Source of the DNA: Saccoglossus kowalevskii
Taxonomy: Eukaryota; Hemichordata; Enteropneusta; Harrimaniidae
Direction of reading: 5' to 3'
DNA: 21,779 bases
Assembly (NCBI RefSeq): GCF_000003605.2
Contig: NW_003150756.1
Coordinates: 58,557-80,335, forward strand
Under the pieces are notes generated by a model that worked only from the letters and a program-made list of their open reading frames with translations, did no database searches and was not told the origin of the DNA. The position numbers and the translations under genes are program-made. Each line of letters starts with the position of its first letter. Position 1 is the stretch's first letter. Below, piece after piece: positions 8,440 through 17,889 of this stretch.

Positions 8440-9478
8440 TATGTTACATGGTTGAGTATTACTTATTTTATTTTATGTTTATTGGTCCCCCAACATCTGT
8501 CTGACCTGTCATCATCATAGGCATCTAAAAATAAAATCACATGTAATTCATTGCTTGTTTTTATTTCTGCTATCTTGTTTTTGTTCAAACCAAGAGAAAA
8601 TAGAAAAAGTTTTTGGGCATATTTTTATTTTCAAATAGCATATTTAAAATATTTTATGAATTTAAGATTTTTCAAAAATTCTGACATAAAAAAAAGCTTT
8701 GCTGCAGAGCATATACAAGAAACGTATTGTGTGGAAAAGATGCATTTTGGTTACCATGGAAATGATCACAATTTTCATGATGTATGATGATGAGGCTTTA
8801 TAGTTGCCTGTATGCGGTGATTGGAATATGCAAATGATCACATCTGACCAACATATATCACATGCTATTTGCATGAGGACAACGAACAAAATAGCTTTGT
8901 TATTGGTCAGCACGAAACGCTGACCAGCACTGTTTTAGTTTCTGTAAAAATGTAGAAGGGATTACTCTGTACCTCTGTATTATGGGATGTACTTCAGTAG
9001 CATTTTGTCCTTTGATCAGATGACAACCAATGGACTTTTAGGAATTTATAAAATCACACGTATTAATATATTGTTTTGGGGCATTTAAAATGCACTCTTC
9101 TTCGAAAAACTTGTCATACACATATTCTGACCCTCAGAATTTTGATTGGTCAATTAGTTTGGTAGCCATCTTGATTGAATTTAAATTGGAAGTGACCATT
9201 TTTAATCCTTTCTGAGGAGGCATTCTGAGTTTTGTTGTAGCTTTTTTGGATATTGACATGTACCTATTTCACATGTAAAAATTATAGTGATATTGTGGCT
9301 TAAACATATTCTTCAAATCCTCTGAGCACATTGATGTAAGAGTTGTTTTTCACCATCTCTGTGTAAGCATGTTAAAGTTTATGTGGTTTGGACGCCATAT
9401 TTAATTTCTTCTAAAAAGTGAGTTGTTTTTACTGCTATCCTATTTCTTCGAAATTTAACTTGCACAACTGAACTTGAC
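8440..9478. other. Intergenic region with no gene seen
   Basis: I see no conserved protein, RNA gene or intact element between the OXNAD1 poly(A) signals and the first MITE fragment. Small features include a GGTCAGC-ACGAAAC-GCTGACC hairpin at about 8906-8926. The open frames here are short, AT-biased and unlike any family I know. Confidence 0.5.
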
Positions 9479-9568
9479 GCTTGTTTGTAAACAATGACAT
9501 GCTAGGACCATCTGATCATGGACGTACTATGATCTGATGCATGCTCAGATAACGAATCCCCACTTTAA
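9479..9568. mobile_element. TTAA-type MITE fragment
   Basis: It matches the right half of copy 1: CTTGTTTGTAAACAATGACA, then ACCATCTGAT. A roughly 20-bp internal insertion and partial duplication follows. The end GCATGCTCAG...CCCCACTTTAA retains the terminal motif with TTAA. Its orientation is opposite to the full copy 120 bp downstream. Confidence 0.7.
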
Positions 9569-9688
9569 GGAAAACTAAAATAATTTTGCATGTTTTGGCC
9601 ACCATTTCGGATTGAAAGCTGATCCTTAAAGTCAAGTCCAAGGGACATTTCTAAGTATGAAGCAGAAGAATCATAATCAATAGTTTGC

Positions 9689-9852
9689 TTAAAGCGAGAG
9701 AGTCGTCACCTGCTCATGCGTCAGATGGCCATAGCGTGTCATTGCTTACAACAAGCGTCTACCCATGAGCCTTTGCGTTTTCAGCGTGTGCTGTTATCGT
9801 CGCTTGGGACTCAATTCCCGCGCTTGCGCAGGTAATGACCTCCTCGCTTTAA
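9689..9852. mobile_element. TTAA-type MITE copy 2
   Basis: A complete copy of about 160 bp. TTAA flanks both sides (9689-9692 and 9849-9852), with inverted ends AGCGAGAGAGTCGTCACCTG and CGCAGGTAATGACCTCCTCGCT. TTAA target duplication is typical of piggyBac-type transposition. There is no coding capacity. Confidence 0.85.
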
Positions 9853-10024
9853 CAATTTCAACCGGATATGTCATTGGAATGTGACCACTAAATTATAATT
9901 GTAGAATAATATATTCGAATGTGAAATTAAAGAACTTTGTGTATAATCAACTTGCGTAAAAATTCAAATTCATACTCTATTATAATAAAAAAAATCTATT
10001 GAAACCGTATCCTAGTGTGGGATT

Positions 10025-10030
10025 TTTATT
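10025..10030 (-). terminator. Polyadenylation signal of the sialyltransferase gene
   Basis: The minus strand reads CCAATAAAAATCCC, an AATAAA about 245 nt after the sialyltransferase stop at 10276. It is the best placed signal in the 3' region. Confidence 0.5.
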
Positions 10031-10275
10031 GGAAATACAATAAAGTAACAAAAACAAGCAAACAAGACAATCACAAACATTTGAATGAAAATAAAAACAA
10101 AAATATATATGTGCAAATCGATTCGTTGTTAGTTCATTATTACCAGGGTTGCTATCATCTAGTATTTTAAGATTATTCACGGCTAATATCGGAGTTGTGT
10201 ACCGGATTAGATTACCGCGTGGTACAGATCAAATACTGCATAATATATATCAGAGTTGCTCATATCGTAATCTGT

Positions 10276-10520
10276 TTACAATCCGTTAGTGTGGCCGCAT
10301 TTCCCAAGATGCAGCTTGACAATGCCTCGATTATGAAGCTCTAGGAGGTTTTGCATTTCCCATCCCATATTGTGGGCGCATACAAACACTTCATCAAATC
10401 CAGAATCACCAGTGTAATGATAAGGTAATGCATTTCCATCTATGTCTGTGTTAAACGGCCAGAATCCAAACAGATGAATCTCCTCGCAAAGTGGCAATCC
10501 CATAGTTAACAAAAGCAATC
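10276..10520 (-). CDS. Sialyltransferase terminal exon with motifs S, III and VS
   Basis: The acceptor TTTTTCTCAG precedes (G)[19 protein letters not shown], then [27 protein letters not shown] and [13 protein letters not shown], with TAA at 10276. The catalytic histidine and glutamate of motif VS are present. Reading through the upstream intron would give a spurious continuous frame. Confidence 0.95.
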
Positions 10521-12393
10521 CTGAGAAAAATAAAATAAATGAAACACGATCAAATGAAACACATATGGAATGTATATAAAATTGCAACGAATCAGATTTC
10601 TCACCTGATGAAACAATTTTCTCAACCTTCCAAAATCTTCTCACTAAACCAAGATAGTCTCTATTGAGAAGCAGCAGATCTAGTGAGGTGTTCTTTTTTA
10701 TGTGATTCATGGCAGGAACAGTGAAATTTGGCGTTGAAGTAAATAGTATATGACCTTCATATTCCTCCAAGGCTTCACTGAATGCACTCATACTATAATT
10801 GAATCTAGAGCATAGGCGGGTAACGTTACTAACATTATGAAACTATACAGAGTCGAATTATAATTACTATTTTAATCATATACTAGTACCTGTAGTATAT
10901 TAATGTGCTAAAACAATAACAAAGTCTCTCCAAACCATATCCAAATTATTAGCCGAGATCCAGACAGCAAAGGTCCTAGTCCAATGATACTTATACAATG
11001 GTACTCACACATAAACACATAACATGTCAAACGAGAAAAATGAAGTTTTGGCATACAAACGGGAAGTTATCACAGTTGATATATATTAAACGTATATTTC
11101 ATAAAGTTCTTTGAAAAGTACTAGTATACGTCAGATTAACGTTACAACGACTTCTTTATTATTTAAGTTGAAACATCGCTAACTTTTTATTACCTGTTGT
11201 AAATTATACTTGGATTGAACGTAGTTAGATTCATACTCCTCCCTGCATCATGTGTAAAATTACGAATCACTGGAAGATTAGCTCTAGGAAAGAAGTACAA
11301 CCACATTATATCCGATACACTTACTAAGTTGCCACGGCAGCTGCGAATTACGAGAGTTTGCGGTGATAGCGAGTATTAACGATAATGAACTCCCCAATCA
11401 AAAGCAATGACATTTGAAATACATTCATTTTATGAATGAAAATATTGACATGGAGTACCTCAAAATAAGATCAGACTTATCGATTTCATCTCCACATCCA
11501 CTGTCCTTCAGTATACCACCATTACCCACAATGCTACAGCGCCTGTAAGTACTTCTTTCGGTAGGCGATTTGTTCTGCATAGACAGTATACACATTTTAA
11601 TGGAGCGAATGATGCTCCAGATTCTTGGTATTGTGTGCTACGATTTACAATGCACAAAATTACCATGTGGTGATTATATATTTACACTACGTGAATACCA
11701 CGTAGTATATCGCAAAGACGCACATACGTACCAGAAACATCTTCTGAGAACTGAGGCTTGCATTCGAACTTAGATAAAACTGTGTACTATTTGGCATAAA
11801 GCCATTTAACTTATTTCTGTAAGAAACGACGAGGTACTATGAATGCGTTTAAAAATGTGCAAGTGACACTAAGCGGTAAGTGAAAATAAACAAAAGTATG
11901 AATCAATTTTTTCGATTCTCACCTCAAGTCATACAGATGTATTTTATTGGATTTCCAGTTATTTATATCATTTACCGTGTTTTTCATTTGCCCAAGAGTG
12001 GTCTTATTTGCTGCAAATGTCGACTGATTTGTACTAAATTACAAAAAAAAAAACATTAATAAACTAACAAAAATATAGAAATTTACATTTACAGTAGAAT
12101 TCATTAAAAGAGTTTGTTTCTTAATTTTCGAAATTGGACAATGTCTATTTACCCGTCAAACATTATGGCATCAATGGCAAACAACATAGTAACATAATAC
12201 AGTTGCTTCTGCTACAGGCGAAGCGATGTGTGTCACAACTGCTTATATTGTCTACAACTATATTGACGTTTAGGGTACGCACCTTATATTGTGAAAACCT
12301 AGGTAACTACGTTTACATCGCTGGTAAGCTCTTTTTGTATCTGCATCTTCCTTTTCAAGATCACTCATCTTTGCATTGTTATGCCCTTTTTTC
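10276..12393 (-). CDS. ST8Sia-type alpha-2,8-sialyltransferase, six exons found, N-terminal exon missing
   Basis: This is a family GT29 sialyltransferase, a Golgi type II membrane enzyme that moves sialic acid from CMP-sialic acid to glycans. Minus-strand exons are 12393-12283, 12033-11923, 11542-11459, 11283-11194, 10792-10605 and 10520-10276, about 275 codons. All four sialylmotifs are present: L ([20 protein letters not shown], then NLP...TTFNPSII), S ([20 protein letters not shown], then GFWPF), III (HYT) and VS (HNMGWE). The paired cysteines of L (SGCGD) and S (LPLCEE), the Cys before VGN and a C-terminal LGKC are all there. The first four introns are phase 2 and the last is phase 1. Several N-glycosylation sequons occur in the stem. 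The short cytoplasmic tail and membrane anchor must lie upstream (above 12393) and were not located. Motifs favour ST8Sia over ST3Gal or ST6Gal, but the linkage and subtype are not determinable. Confidence 0.88.
10605..10792 (-). CDS. Sialyltransferase exon between motifs L and S
   Basis: The acceptor AATTATAG precedes (S)[19 protein letters not shown], then [15 protein letters not shown] and [13 protein letters not shown](G), ending TCATCAG|GTGAGA (phase 1). The FWK..K..SSG run leads into motif S. The ATG at 10791 is internal, not a start. Confidence 0.9.
11194..11283 (-). CDS. Sialyltransferase exon, second half of motif L
   Basis: The acceptor TTTCCTAG precedes (R)[19 protein letters not shown], then [10 protein letters not shown], ending AACAG|GTAATA (phase 2). 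NLP and TT.NPSI are canonical for the ST8Sia motif L extension. Confidence 0.93.
11459..11542 (-). CDS. Sialyltransferase exon with sialylmotif L
   Basis: The acceptor ACTTACAG precedes [20 protein letters not shown], then DKSDLIL(R), ending TTGAG|GTACTC (phase 2). This is the CMP-sialic acid binding motif L with its invariant cysteine. Confidence 0.95.
11923..12033 (-). CDS. Sialyltransferase stem/pre-L exon
   Basis: The acceptor GTAATTTAG precedes [20 protein letters not shown], then [16 protein letters not shown](R), ending TTGAG|GTGAGA (phase 2). The NKTTLG segment resembles the NNTPLG stretch that precedes motif L in ST8Sia enzymes. Confidence 0.8.
12283..12393 (-). CDS. Sialyltransferase stem exon
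   Basis: The acceptor TTTCCTGCATAG opens a 111-nt stop-free stretch encoding [20 protein letters not shown] then [16 protein letters not shown]. It ends ATA AG|GTGCGT (phase 2). It joins the next exon to make a serine and the sequon NIS. The stem region is poorly conserved, so support is frame, splice sites and position. Confidence 0.65.
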
Positions 12394-12752
12394 CTATGCA
12401 GGAAACAAACAAACGCGCCGTTTACTTTACCCACGCTTACATTCTATCTATTGTTGTCTTTGTGATATGGACGAACTTTTCATAACAGACCTGCTGCGAA
12501 ATTGAAAATCTAAAAAAATGGAAGCATATTTCATTTTCGGGTTGAACACTTTGCGTTTTATTGCTGTGATGAAAATCAAATAAACGAATGACCGCCAAAT
12601 GCACATATGGGGCTAGTTGGCTGTTCCTCAAATGATAATGGTGTGTGTGAAATTGTAGCTCTGCTTTGTCTAGAGATACATTGTTGCAATATTTAGTTGT
12701 TGTTGTTTTTACTGATAAGCAATACCATCGATGTATAGCAAGAGATGCTGTA

Positions 12753-14208
12753 TTGTTCGAGTTAGGGACATCGAGTTACGAAAACATACATTTTGGTTTT
12801 TGTTGAACGTCCACATTCAGTAACTCGAACTTTAAATAACAGTTGTGTCATGAATTAGTTTATGCGTATCTGTTGACCGACTTAATTAGCTGATTATTAG
12901 CGAATTTCTGTGTTATGTCTGTCATCGTTTAGGCCTATTTGAAGTTTTGGACGGAACTTGGCTCAGTGGTTTGGAACTAATTACGGGATAACCGTCGCTA
13001 TTCTGACTACTCTTTCTGACAGTTGGTATTCGTAGTTATTAATGTAGTGAACGATTAATCAAAAGATATGACGTATTCAGTACTTAGTGTGATTGGCTTT
13101 ATGATTGAAGGTTACGCCCTAGAGTCTTTTTACTGTTTTGTAATTGGTTAGAGTTTTGAAAATGAATAAAGAGAGTTTTGAGTTGGTTTTGGCAAGTACT
13201 CTACATAGACGCAGTCGAGAGTGCAGTCCTGGAGAGCCTTGGGGCGAGTGTTGACGCAGTCTAAGAGAGTCTTGGGTCAGCCTTGCGATAGTCTTGGGGA
13301 TTTTTCCCCAGGGCGCTGTGTCTTATAGAGTGCTCGATTGACCGACTAAGACGAGAGCTGAAACGTATTTCGTTGTGTGTGTCTTATTTGACTGTAAAGT
13401 TAAAGTGACTTCCCCGATCCCGCACCTCGAGGGGACGAGATATAGAGACGAGACGAGATTCCCCCCTGACACGTGTGGAGAACCCAGAGGGAGAAGAGAT
13501 TTACCGCCTGATATAATACCGCATTCTTCAATTATTACGCATTACGTACGTAGTATAGGTGTACGAAGACGCCACCAACGGCAGTAGTAATTAGGAGAGG
13601 CGTGAAGAAAGACTGTAACCCACAAATGAAGTACTAGTACTTGTTTTTCTGGGAACAAGGGAGAGGTGGCACCTGGCTGGGAATATCGTCAACCACGATA
13701 GAATGCACTAGAAGTCGGGTTTCAAGTCTATATTTCAAATATATTTAAACCCCCCCCCGTTTGACACGCCACCCGCTTACCGGCTTTATTTTATGATACT
13801 TTGTCGTAAACTGGATTTAAGCTAAATTGGAGGTAAACGCAATATTAAGCGCCCATGTAACATCAAAATCAGCACCCCCATCGGATTAATATGAATATTG
13901 GATTATTGACAACCCAGATTTGTGGTAAGCATGGTCATTGCAACTTTTGGCTGTAGTCTCTGGGCGCAAATGTAGAATTTGAGCAACATTACAAATCTAG
14001 GCTGGGAAAAAATTGAACGTTAAACAAAACAAACAATTTATGTTGCCGGTTACTAGAATTTCTGTTAACAGATAATTAGAGTTAGAGTTATGGGCGTGGT
14101 TCAAGTTGCAAAAGTGGGTAGGTTTTTTTAAAATACGGGCGTGGACATTTTTATAACTCAATGTTTACGTAACTCGATGTTCGCAACTCGATATCCGTAA
14201 GTCGAACA
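12753..14208. mobile_element. pogo/Tigger-like inverted-repeat element, no transposase seen
   Basis: The left end TTGTTCGAGTTAGGGACATC, continuing GAGTTACG, is inverted at the right end, which carries GTAACTCGATGTTCGCAACT and GTAAGTCGAACAA. The repeated TCGAGTTACG words within the ends recall pogo/Tigger-type termini. Probable TA flanks the left end. The 1.4-kb interior has no transposase. Much of 13200-13790 is richer in G+C than the surroundings and holds only short frames. Confidence 0.6.
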
Positions 14209-15480
14209 ATTACTTTTTTTCGGAGTGAGACACTTTATTATATCAAATATCCTCGGTACTCATTGTAAAATATTATGCATCAACGATACTTACATGAATA
14301 ACGCATCATAACATCCAACGAACTCTGAATGAAATATATATACTTATTTTTTTACAATGTTTGTATTAATATTCAAGTTTGCTTAGTTCAACATTCGTAT
14401 CATAAATCAACGCTCCACAGAATAGAATTAATGATTAACCCCAATAATAGTGATATGTATTGTAACTTTGTTGATACTGTGTCTGTGAAGTTATATTAGT
14501 ATATACCTATTTATCAATCGAAGTCCCCTCTAGCATGGCTTTATTGAAGGTCATTTTATTTTATTTTATTTATTTTTAAGGTAGGCTTCTAAATTCAATT
14601 TCAAGTTTCTGTTGAATAAGATAAGCTGTAAGTAAAAAAATCAGTGTGACTAGTTACTAATTATATGCCAGTCTTATGTTATATTTTGTCGAGAATAATG
14701 TCAGTTCAAATATCCAGTACGTTTCGGTCGTGTTATGCCAACTTGAAGTTATTCATTGCCTACATCAGTGACTTCAAAATCTATGTTCTAATCCCAGGAA
14801 TTTCACTTGCTATTAATTGCATGGGAGTGCCAGTCTTTTATTTTCTATTGTAATGCCAATTTCATGCGATTGCTCGGAACATGAAGCTGTAACCACAGAC
14901 CGTCTAGGTACTGTAACTAAATCCTGGTATAAGCACTGGTTAGGCAGGCTTGAACCATGCATGTGAAGCCAGCTGAGAGGTATATCCAATCCTATAGATT
15001 TCTCATTGTTTGGTAACTATTTGCTGCAAATGCAACAAAAATCAATATAAAAATATTACCCACACAGCATTCTACAGGTTACTTGTTATATAAAGTCATG
15101 TAGCTATTGTCTCATGACACCACAAAATAGCATTCTTTTATGTGTTATAGTGACGTGTTTTGGGAGACTCAAAAATGATCTATTTAGAACAATTCCATAG
15201 AGCATGTTGAAGAAATATAACATTTTTGTCACTTTTTAAAACCCAGATTTTTGAAATAATTAAGGACAACAAAAAGTACCCTCCCTGTCTATCATATAAG
15301 TTGGTGGCAATGTCAGCTGGAGTTGTTACAATGTAACGATAACGACGACACTGACATATAATTTCCTAACACACGTATTTACCCCAATATCTAAAACACC
15401 TACATTTTTAACCAAACGCACCTGGTTTTTTCCGAAACAATTTCAGAAGTGAATCAGTTATGACAACTGCCGCTCTTTTC
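14209..15480. other. Non-coding stretch, no gene seen
   Basis: It contains a TTTTATTTTATTTTATTT run near 14552 and AT-rich sequence. A minus-strand GTAAGTAT donor-like site at about 14289 follows an acceptor-like TTTCATTCAG, bracketing roughly 30 nt. It could be a missing upstream sialyltransferase exon, but its short peptide is not recognisable. Confidence 0.4.
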
Positions 15481-15515
15481 GTTACAACAACACAACACAA
15501 CACAACACAACTCAG
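15481..15515. repeat. (AACAC)n simple repeat
   Basis: ACAACACAACACAACACAAC-type pentanucleotide run. Confidence 0.85.
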
Positions 15516-15845
15516 CAAAGGTTATAAAACATAGTTAATAATTGTTTTGATTTTTTCTGGCTTTATTGCCTTGCAATATACAATGCTCTGTGTGGTTTGT
15601 TTTAGATCGCCAGCGGCACAAGCAATTCGACGTGTAGTGTTCTATGTTCTTCGCGTAATTAGGTGTTTGTATGCAAGGGATTTTTCCACACAAAAACGTC
15701 GAATTCGGCCGAATTTTGTTATCGGTTGGTTAATATAACCCCAACGGACCGTATTTTTGTGAAAGATTGGTATTTTTGTCCTGATTTGTGGGAATCTGAA
15801 AAACGCGTTTCACAACTTGTCTCTTATTTAGTTTTATGCGTCATT

Positions 15846-15860
15846 CAAGATGGCGGCCCC
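15846..15860. promoter_or_regulatory. YY1-type site, possible promoter
   Basis: TCAAGATGGCGGCCC is a full YY1 consensus (AAGATGGCGGC), a motif concentrated just downstream of transcription starts. A CACGTG E-box lies nearby at about 15892. The ATG inside the motif opens only a five-codon frame. It may mark the first exon of the sialyltransferase gene (minus) or an unseen transcript. Confidence 0.3.
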
Positions 15861-15945
15861 CATATAGTAAATATCGTATTTATTTTATTATCACGTGTGC
15901 GCCAGCTGACTGTGAAAAACACCAACATCGAAATTTGCTCTAAAT

Positions 15946-16108
15946 TTAAAAGCGGGGGAGTCGTCACCTGAGCATGCGTCAGATGGCCATAGCGTGTCAT
16001 TGTTTACAAACAAGCGTCTACCCATGAGCCTTTGTGTTATCATGTGCTGTTATCATCGCTTGGAACTCAATTCCCACGCGTGCGCAGGTGACGACTCTCC
16101 CGCTTTAA
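15946..16108. mobile_element. TTAA-type MITE copy 3
   Basis: A complete copy flanked by TTAA at 15946-15949 and 16105-16108. Its ends are AAGCGGGGGAGTCGTCACCT and AGGTGACGACTCTCCCGCTT, nearly perfect inverted repeats of about 30 bp. It has the same orientation as copy 2. Confidence 0.88.
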
Positions 16109-16270
16109 CAAGGCTTCCGCGTAATACAATAAAAACAGTATTAGAAATGGGGTTTGACATGATAGCAAACACAAAATATTAATAATGCTCCGTCAATTTA
16201 AAATATGCCAGTGAAACGTTTGCTACTCCTATGTTCAAAATTACTTAATGGTATGTGAATACTATCATAG

Positions 16271-16412
16271 CAGGAGCGGATTTAGAGGGGTGCCGAGGGG
16301 GCCGCCCCCTATTTTTAACCCCCCGCAAGGCTTCGCGCCATCGTCGCTCGCGAACTAGACCTTCGGCCAACTTATCGCCCCCCCCTATTCCAGAATCCTA
16401 GATCCGCCCCTG
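16271..16412. mobile_element. Short MITE with CAGGGGCGGAT ends and CATAG target duplication
   Basis: The left end CAGGAGCGGATTTAGA is inverted at the right as TCCTAGATCCGCCCCTG. CATAG occurs directly on both sides (16266-16270 and 16413-16417). The interior is GC-rich, with CGCGCCATCGTCGCTCGCGA. I recall similar CAGGGGCGGAT termini in many invertebrate genomes. Confidence 0.8.
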
Positions 16413-16417
16413 CATAG

Positions 16418-17187
16418 TTCATATATCCTGGCACAGGATAAATTTATTAAAATATTAGCAGACTATTGTAAAACCTGGAATCTTGATGTGAATGTTAAGA
16501 AAACTAAAGTGATGATATTCAACACAAGTAACAGAGTACTGAAAAACCAAACTTTTATTATAGATGGTAAAAACATAACACCAGTCAAGGAGTTCTGTTA
16601 TTTGGGTATGATATTCACTCCGAATGGAAAATTTAAAACAAATCATTGTATGCTAAAAAATAAAGCAATAAAGACATTATTTGCCATTAGACAAACTATA
16701 CTGAGTCATAAAATGATTTCAACTTCATTGTGTTTAAAATTATTTGATCAGAAATTTGCTTCCTTAAAACATAGACAGTACTACTATACTGTCTATGCTT
16801 AAAATAACATATTAAAATATGCATTAAAGCTCAGACTAGTAATACAATTACAAGTATACAAAATAATTCTAGTACTGGTACCTGGGATACTCAAATAAAA
16901 ACAATTTTTGGAGAAAATAACTTGTCTAAAATAAAAGAAACTTACAAGGTCAACAATATTAATCAACTAACCAATGTTGTAAAAACAAAGCTAACAAATA
17001 AATTTATTCAATCATGGAGAAAACAATTAAATAAAAAAGAGGGGAACAAACTTAGAAGATACAGTATTTTTAACAAAAATTTGAATTGGAAAATTATCTA
17101 AATGGAATTGAATTGGGAAGAAAGAGTAAACCAAAAACCCCAGAAAATGAAAGAACTTGCAAAAAATGCAATTCAGATCAAATTGAT
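16418..17187 (+). pseudogene. Decayed non-LTR retrotransposon (LINE) fragment, reverse transcriptase C-terminal part
   Basis: The frame encodes AQDKFIKILADYCKTWNLDV then NVKKTKVMIFN, FCYLGMIFTPNGKF and KAIKTLFAIRQTILSHKMI, typical of the end of LINE reverse transcriptases. It stops at 16800 beside a perfect hairpin. Related coding continues in other frames: NLSKIKETYKVNNINQLTNV, KFIQSWRKQLNKKEGNKLRR, then after a frame change near 17094 NGIELGRKSKPKTPENERTC and KKCNSDQIDYY, the start of a C-terminal CxxC zinc ribbon. The rest is replaced by an (AAT)n tract. The left edge abuts a MITE. This is an inactive remnant. Confidence 0.85.
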
Positions 17188-17190
17188 TAT

Positions 17191-17280
<90 letters not shown>
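17188..17280. repeat. (AAT)n trinucleotide microsatellite
   Basis: About 30 units of TAA/AAT starting exactly at the Tyr-Tyr-Asn codons of the LINE zinc-ribbon region. Apparent poly-Asn or poly-Ile frames across it are artefacts. Confidence 0.97.
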
Positions 17281-17281
<1 letters not shown>

Positions 17282-17291
17282 TACACGAGTT

Positions 17292-17488
17292 TCAAAGTTG
17301 CTGTTTACTATCAGTCATGTACAGCATTTCACAACGAGGCTCCTCATCATCCCTCATTTGCATACATGAATTCCTCTTGTAGAATGAACATTTGTCACCC
17401 TGCAAAAGGACTGCTATGATGGTATGTTTCTTTTCGTGTTTTTCCAGGAATTCGAATGCTTCATCGAAATCAGGTGTTTTCGTTGTAA
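17292..17488 (-). CDS. Candidate orphan terminal exon, function unknown
   Basis: A good acceptor (AACTTGTGTTTTCAG) precedes an open frame reading (V)TTKTPDFDEAFEFLEKHEK, KHTIIAVLLQGDKCSFYK and RNSCMQMRDDEEPRCEMLYM, then TDSKQQL and TGA. Composition is protein-like: mixed charge, four cysteines, amphipathic start, few AT-driven residues. I do not recognise the family. No upstream partner exon or poly(A) signal was found, so it may be chance or a remnant of a retroposed or decayed gene. Confidence 0.3.
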
Positions 17489-17889
17489 CTGAAAACACAA
17501 GTTATCAATGTTTCAGAATTATACAAGAGGCAGAAATTAGTGTTGGCGAGTAATAAAAAAATCTTATGTTCCAGTCATCGTGAGCATAAAAGTTAAAAAT
17601 TTTAGCGTCAACAAAAAAAAATTCATGAAAAGTCAAAGTAAAACTTAAATTTTAAAATTAAAATAAAATAAAATAAACCGCATGCCTGCATCGATTTTGG
17701 AAACCAATTGACCAGAAACCATTCCCATGAATTGAATTCATATCGGGAATTCAGGTCAGTCGGGTGCAGAGATTCAATGAAAATGTACGTGCCAATTTCG
17801 TCGTCTCATACTGCGCAATTAGTTTTTTTAGCTCCACAATCATATAATCAAAACACCAGCTGTACGGCTTTGGGGTGTGTCGATTTTCT

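Noticed and set aside
10276-10791. Single 171-codon minus-strand frame as an intact gene
   Set aside because: It reads through a real intron (10604-10521). The residues between the two sialyltransferase halves do not match the family, and both splice sites are clear.
11570-11773. Plus-strand 67-codon frame
   Set aside because: It overlaps the intron upstream of the motif L exon of the minus-strand sialyltransferase and shows no similarity or splice support.
12950-13050. Possible tRNA or tRNA-derived SINE, from a TTGGCTCAGTGGTTTGG A-box-like string
   Set aside because: No B box (GGTTCRANTCC) lies at the right distance and no cloverleaf pairing can be drawn.
13375-13587. Arg/Pro-rich 70-codon frame
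   Set aside because: It lies within the GC-richer interior of a transposable element, has no recognisable domain and its codon pattern is unconvincing.
17086-17419. Poly-Asn and poly-Ile proteins
   Set aside because: They are translations of an (AAT)n microsatellite embedded in a decayed LINE.
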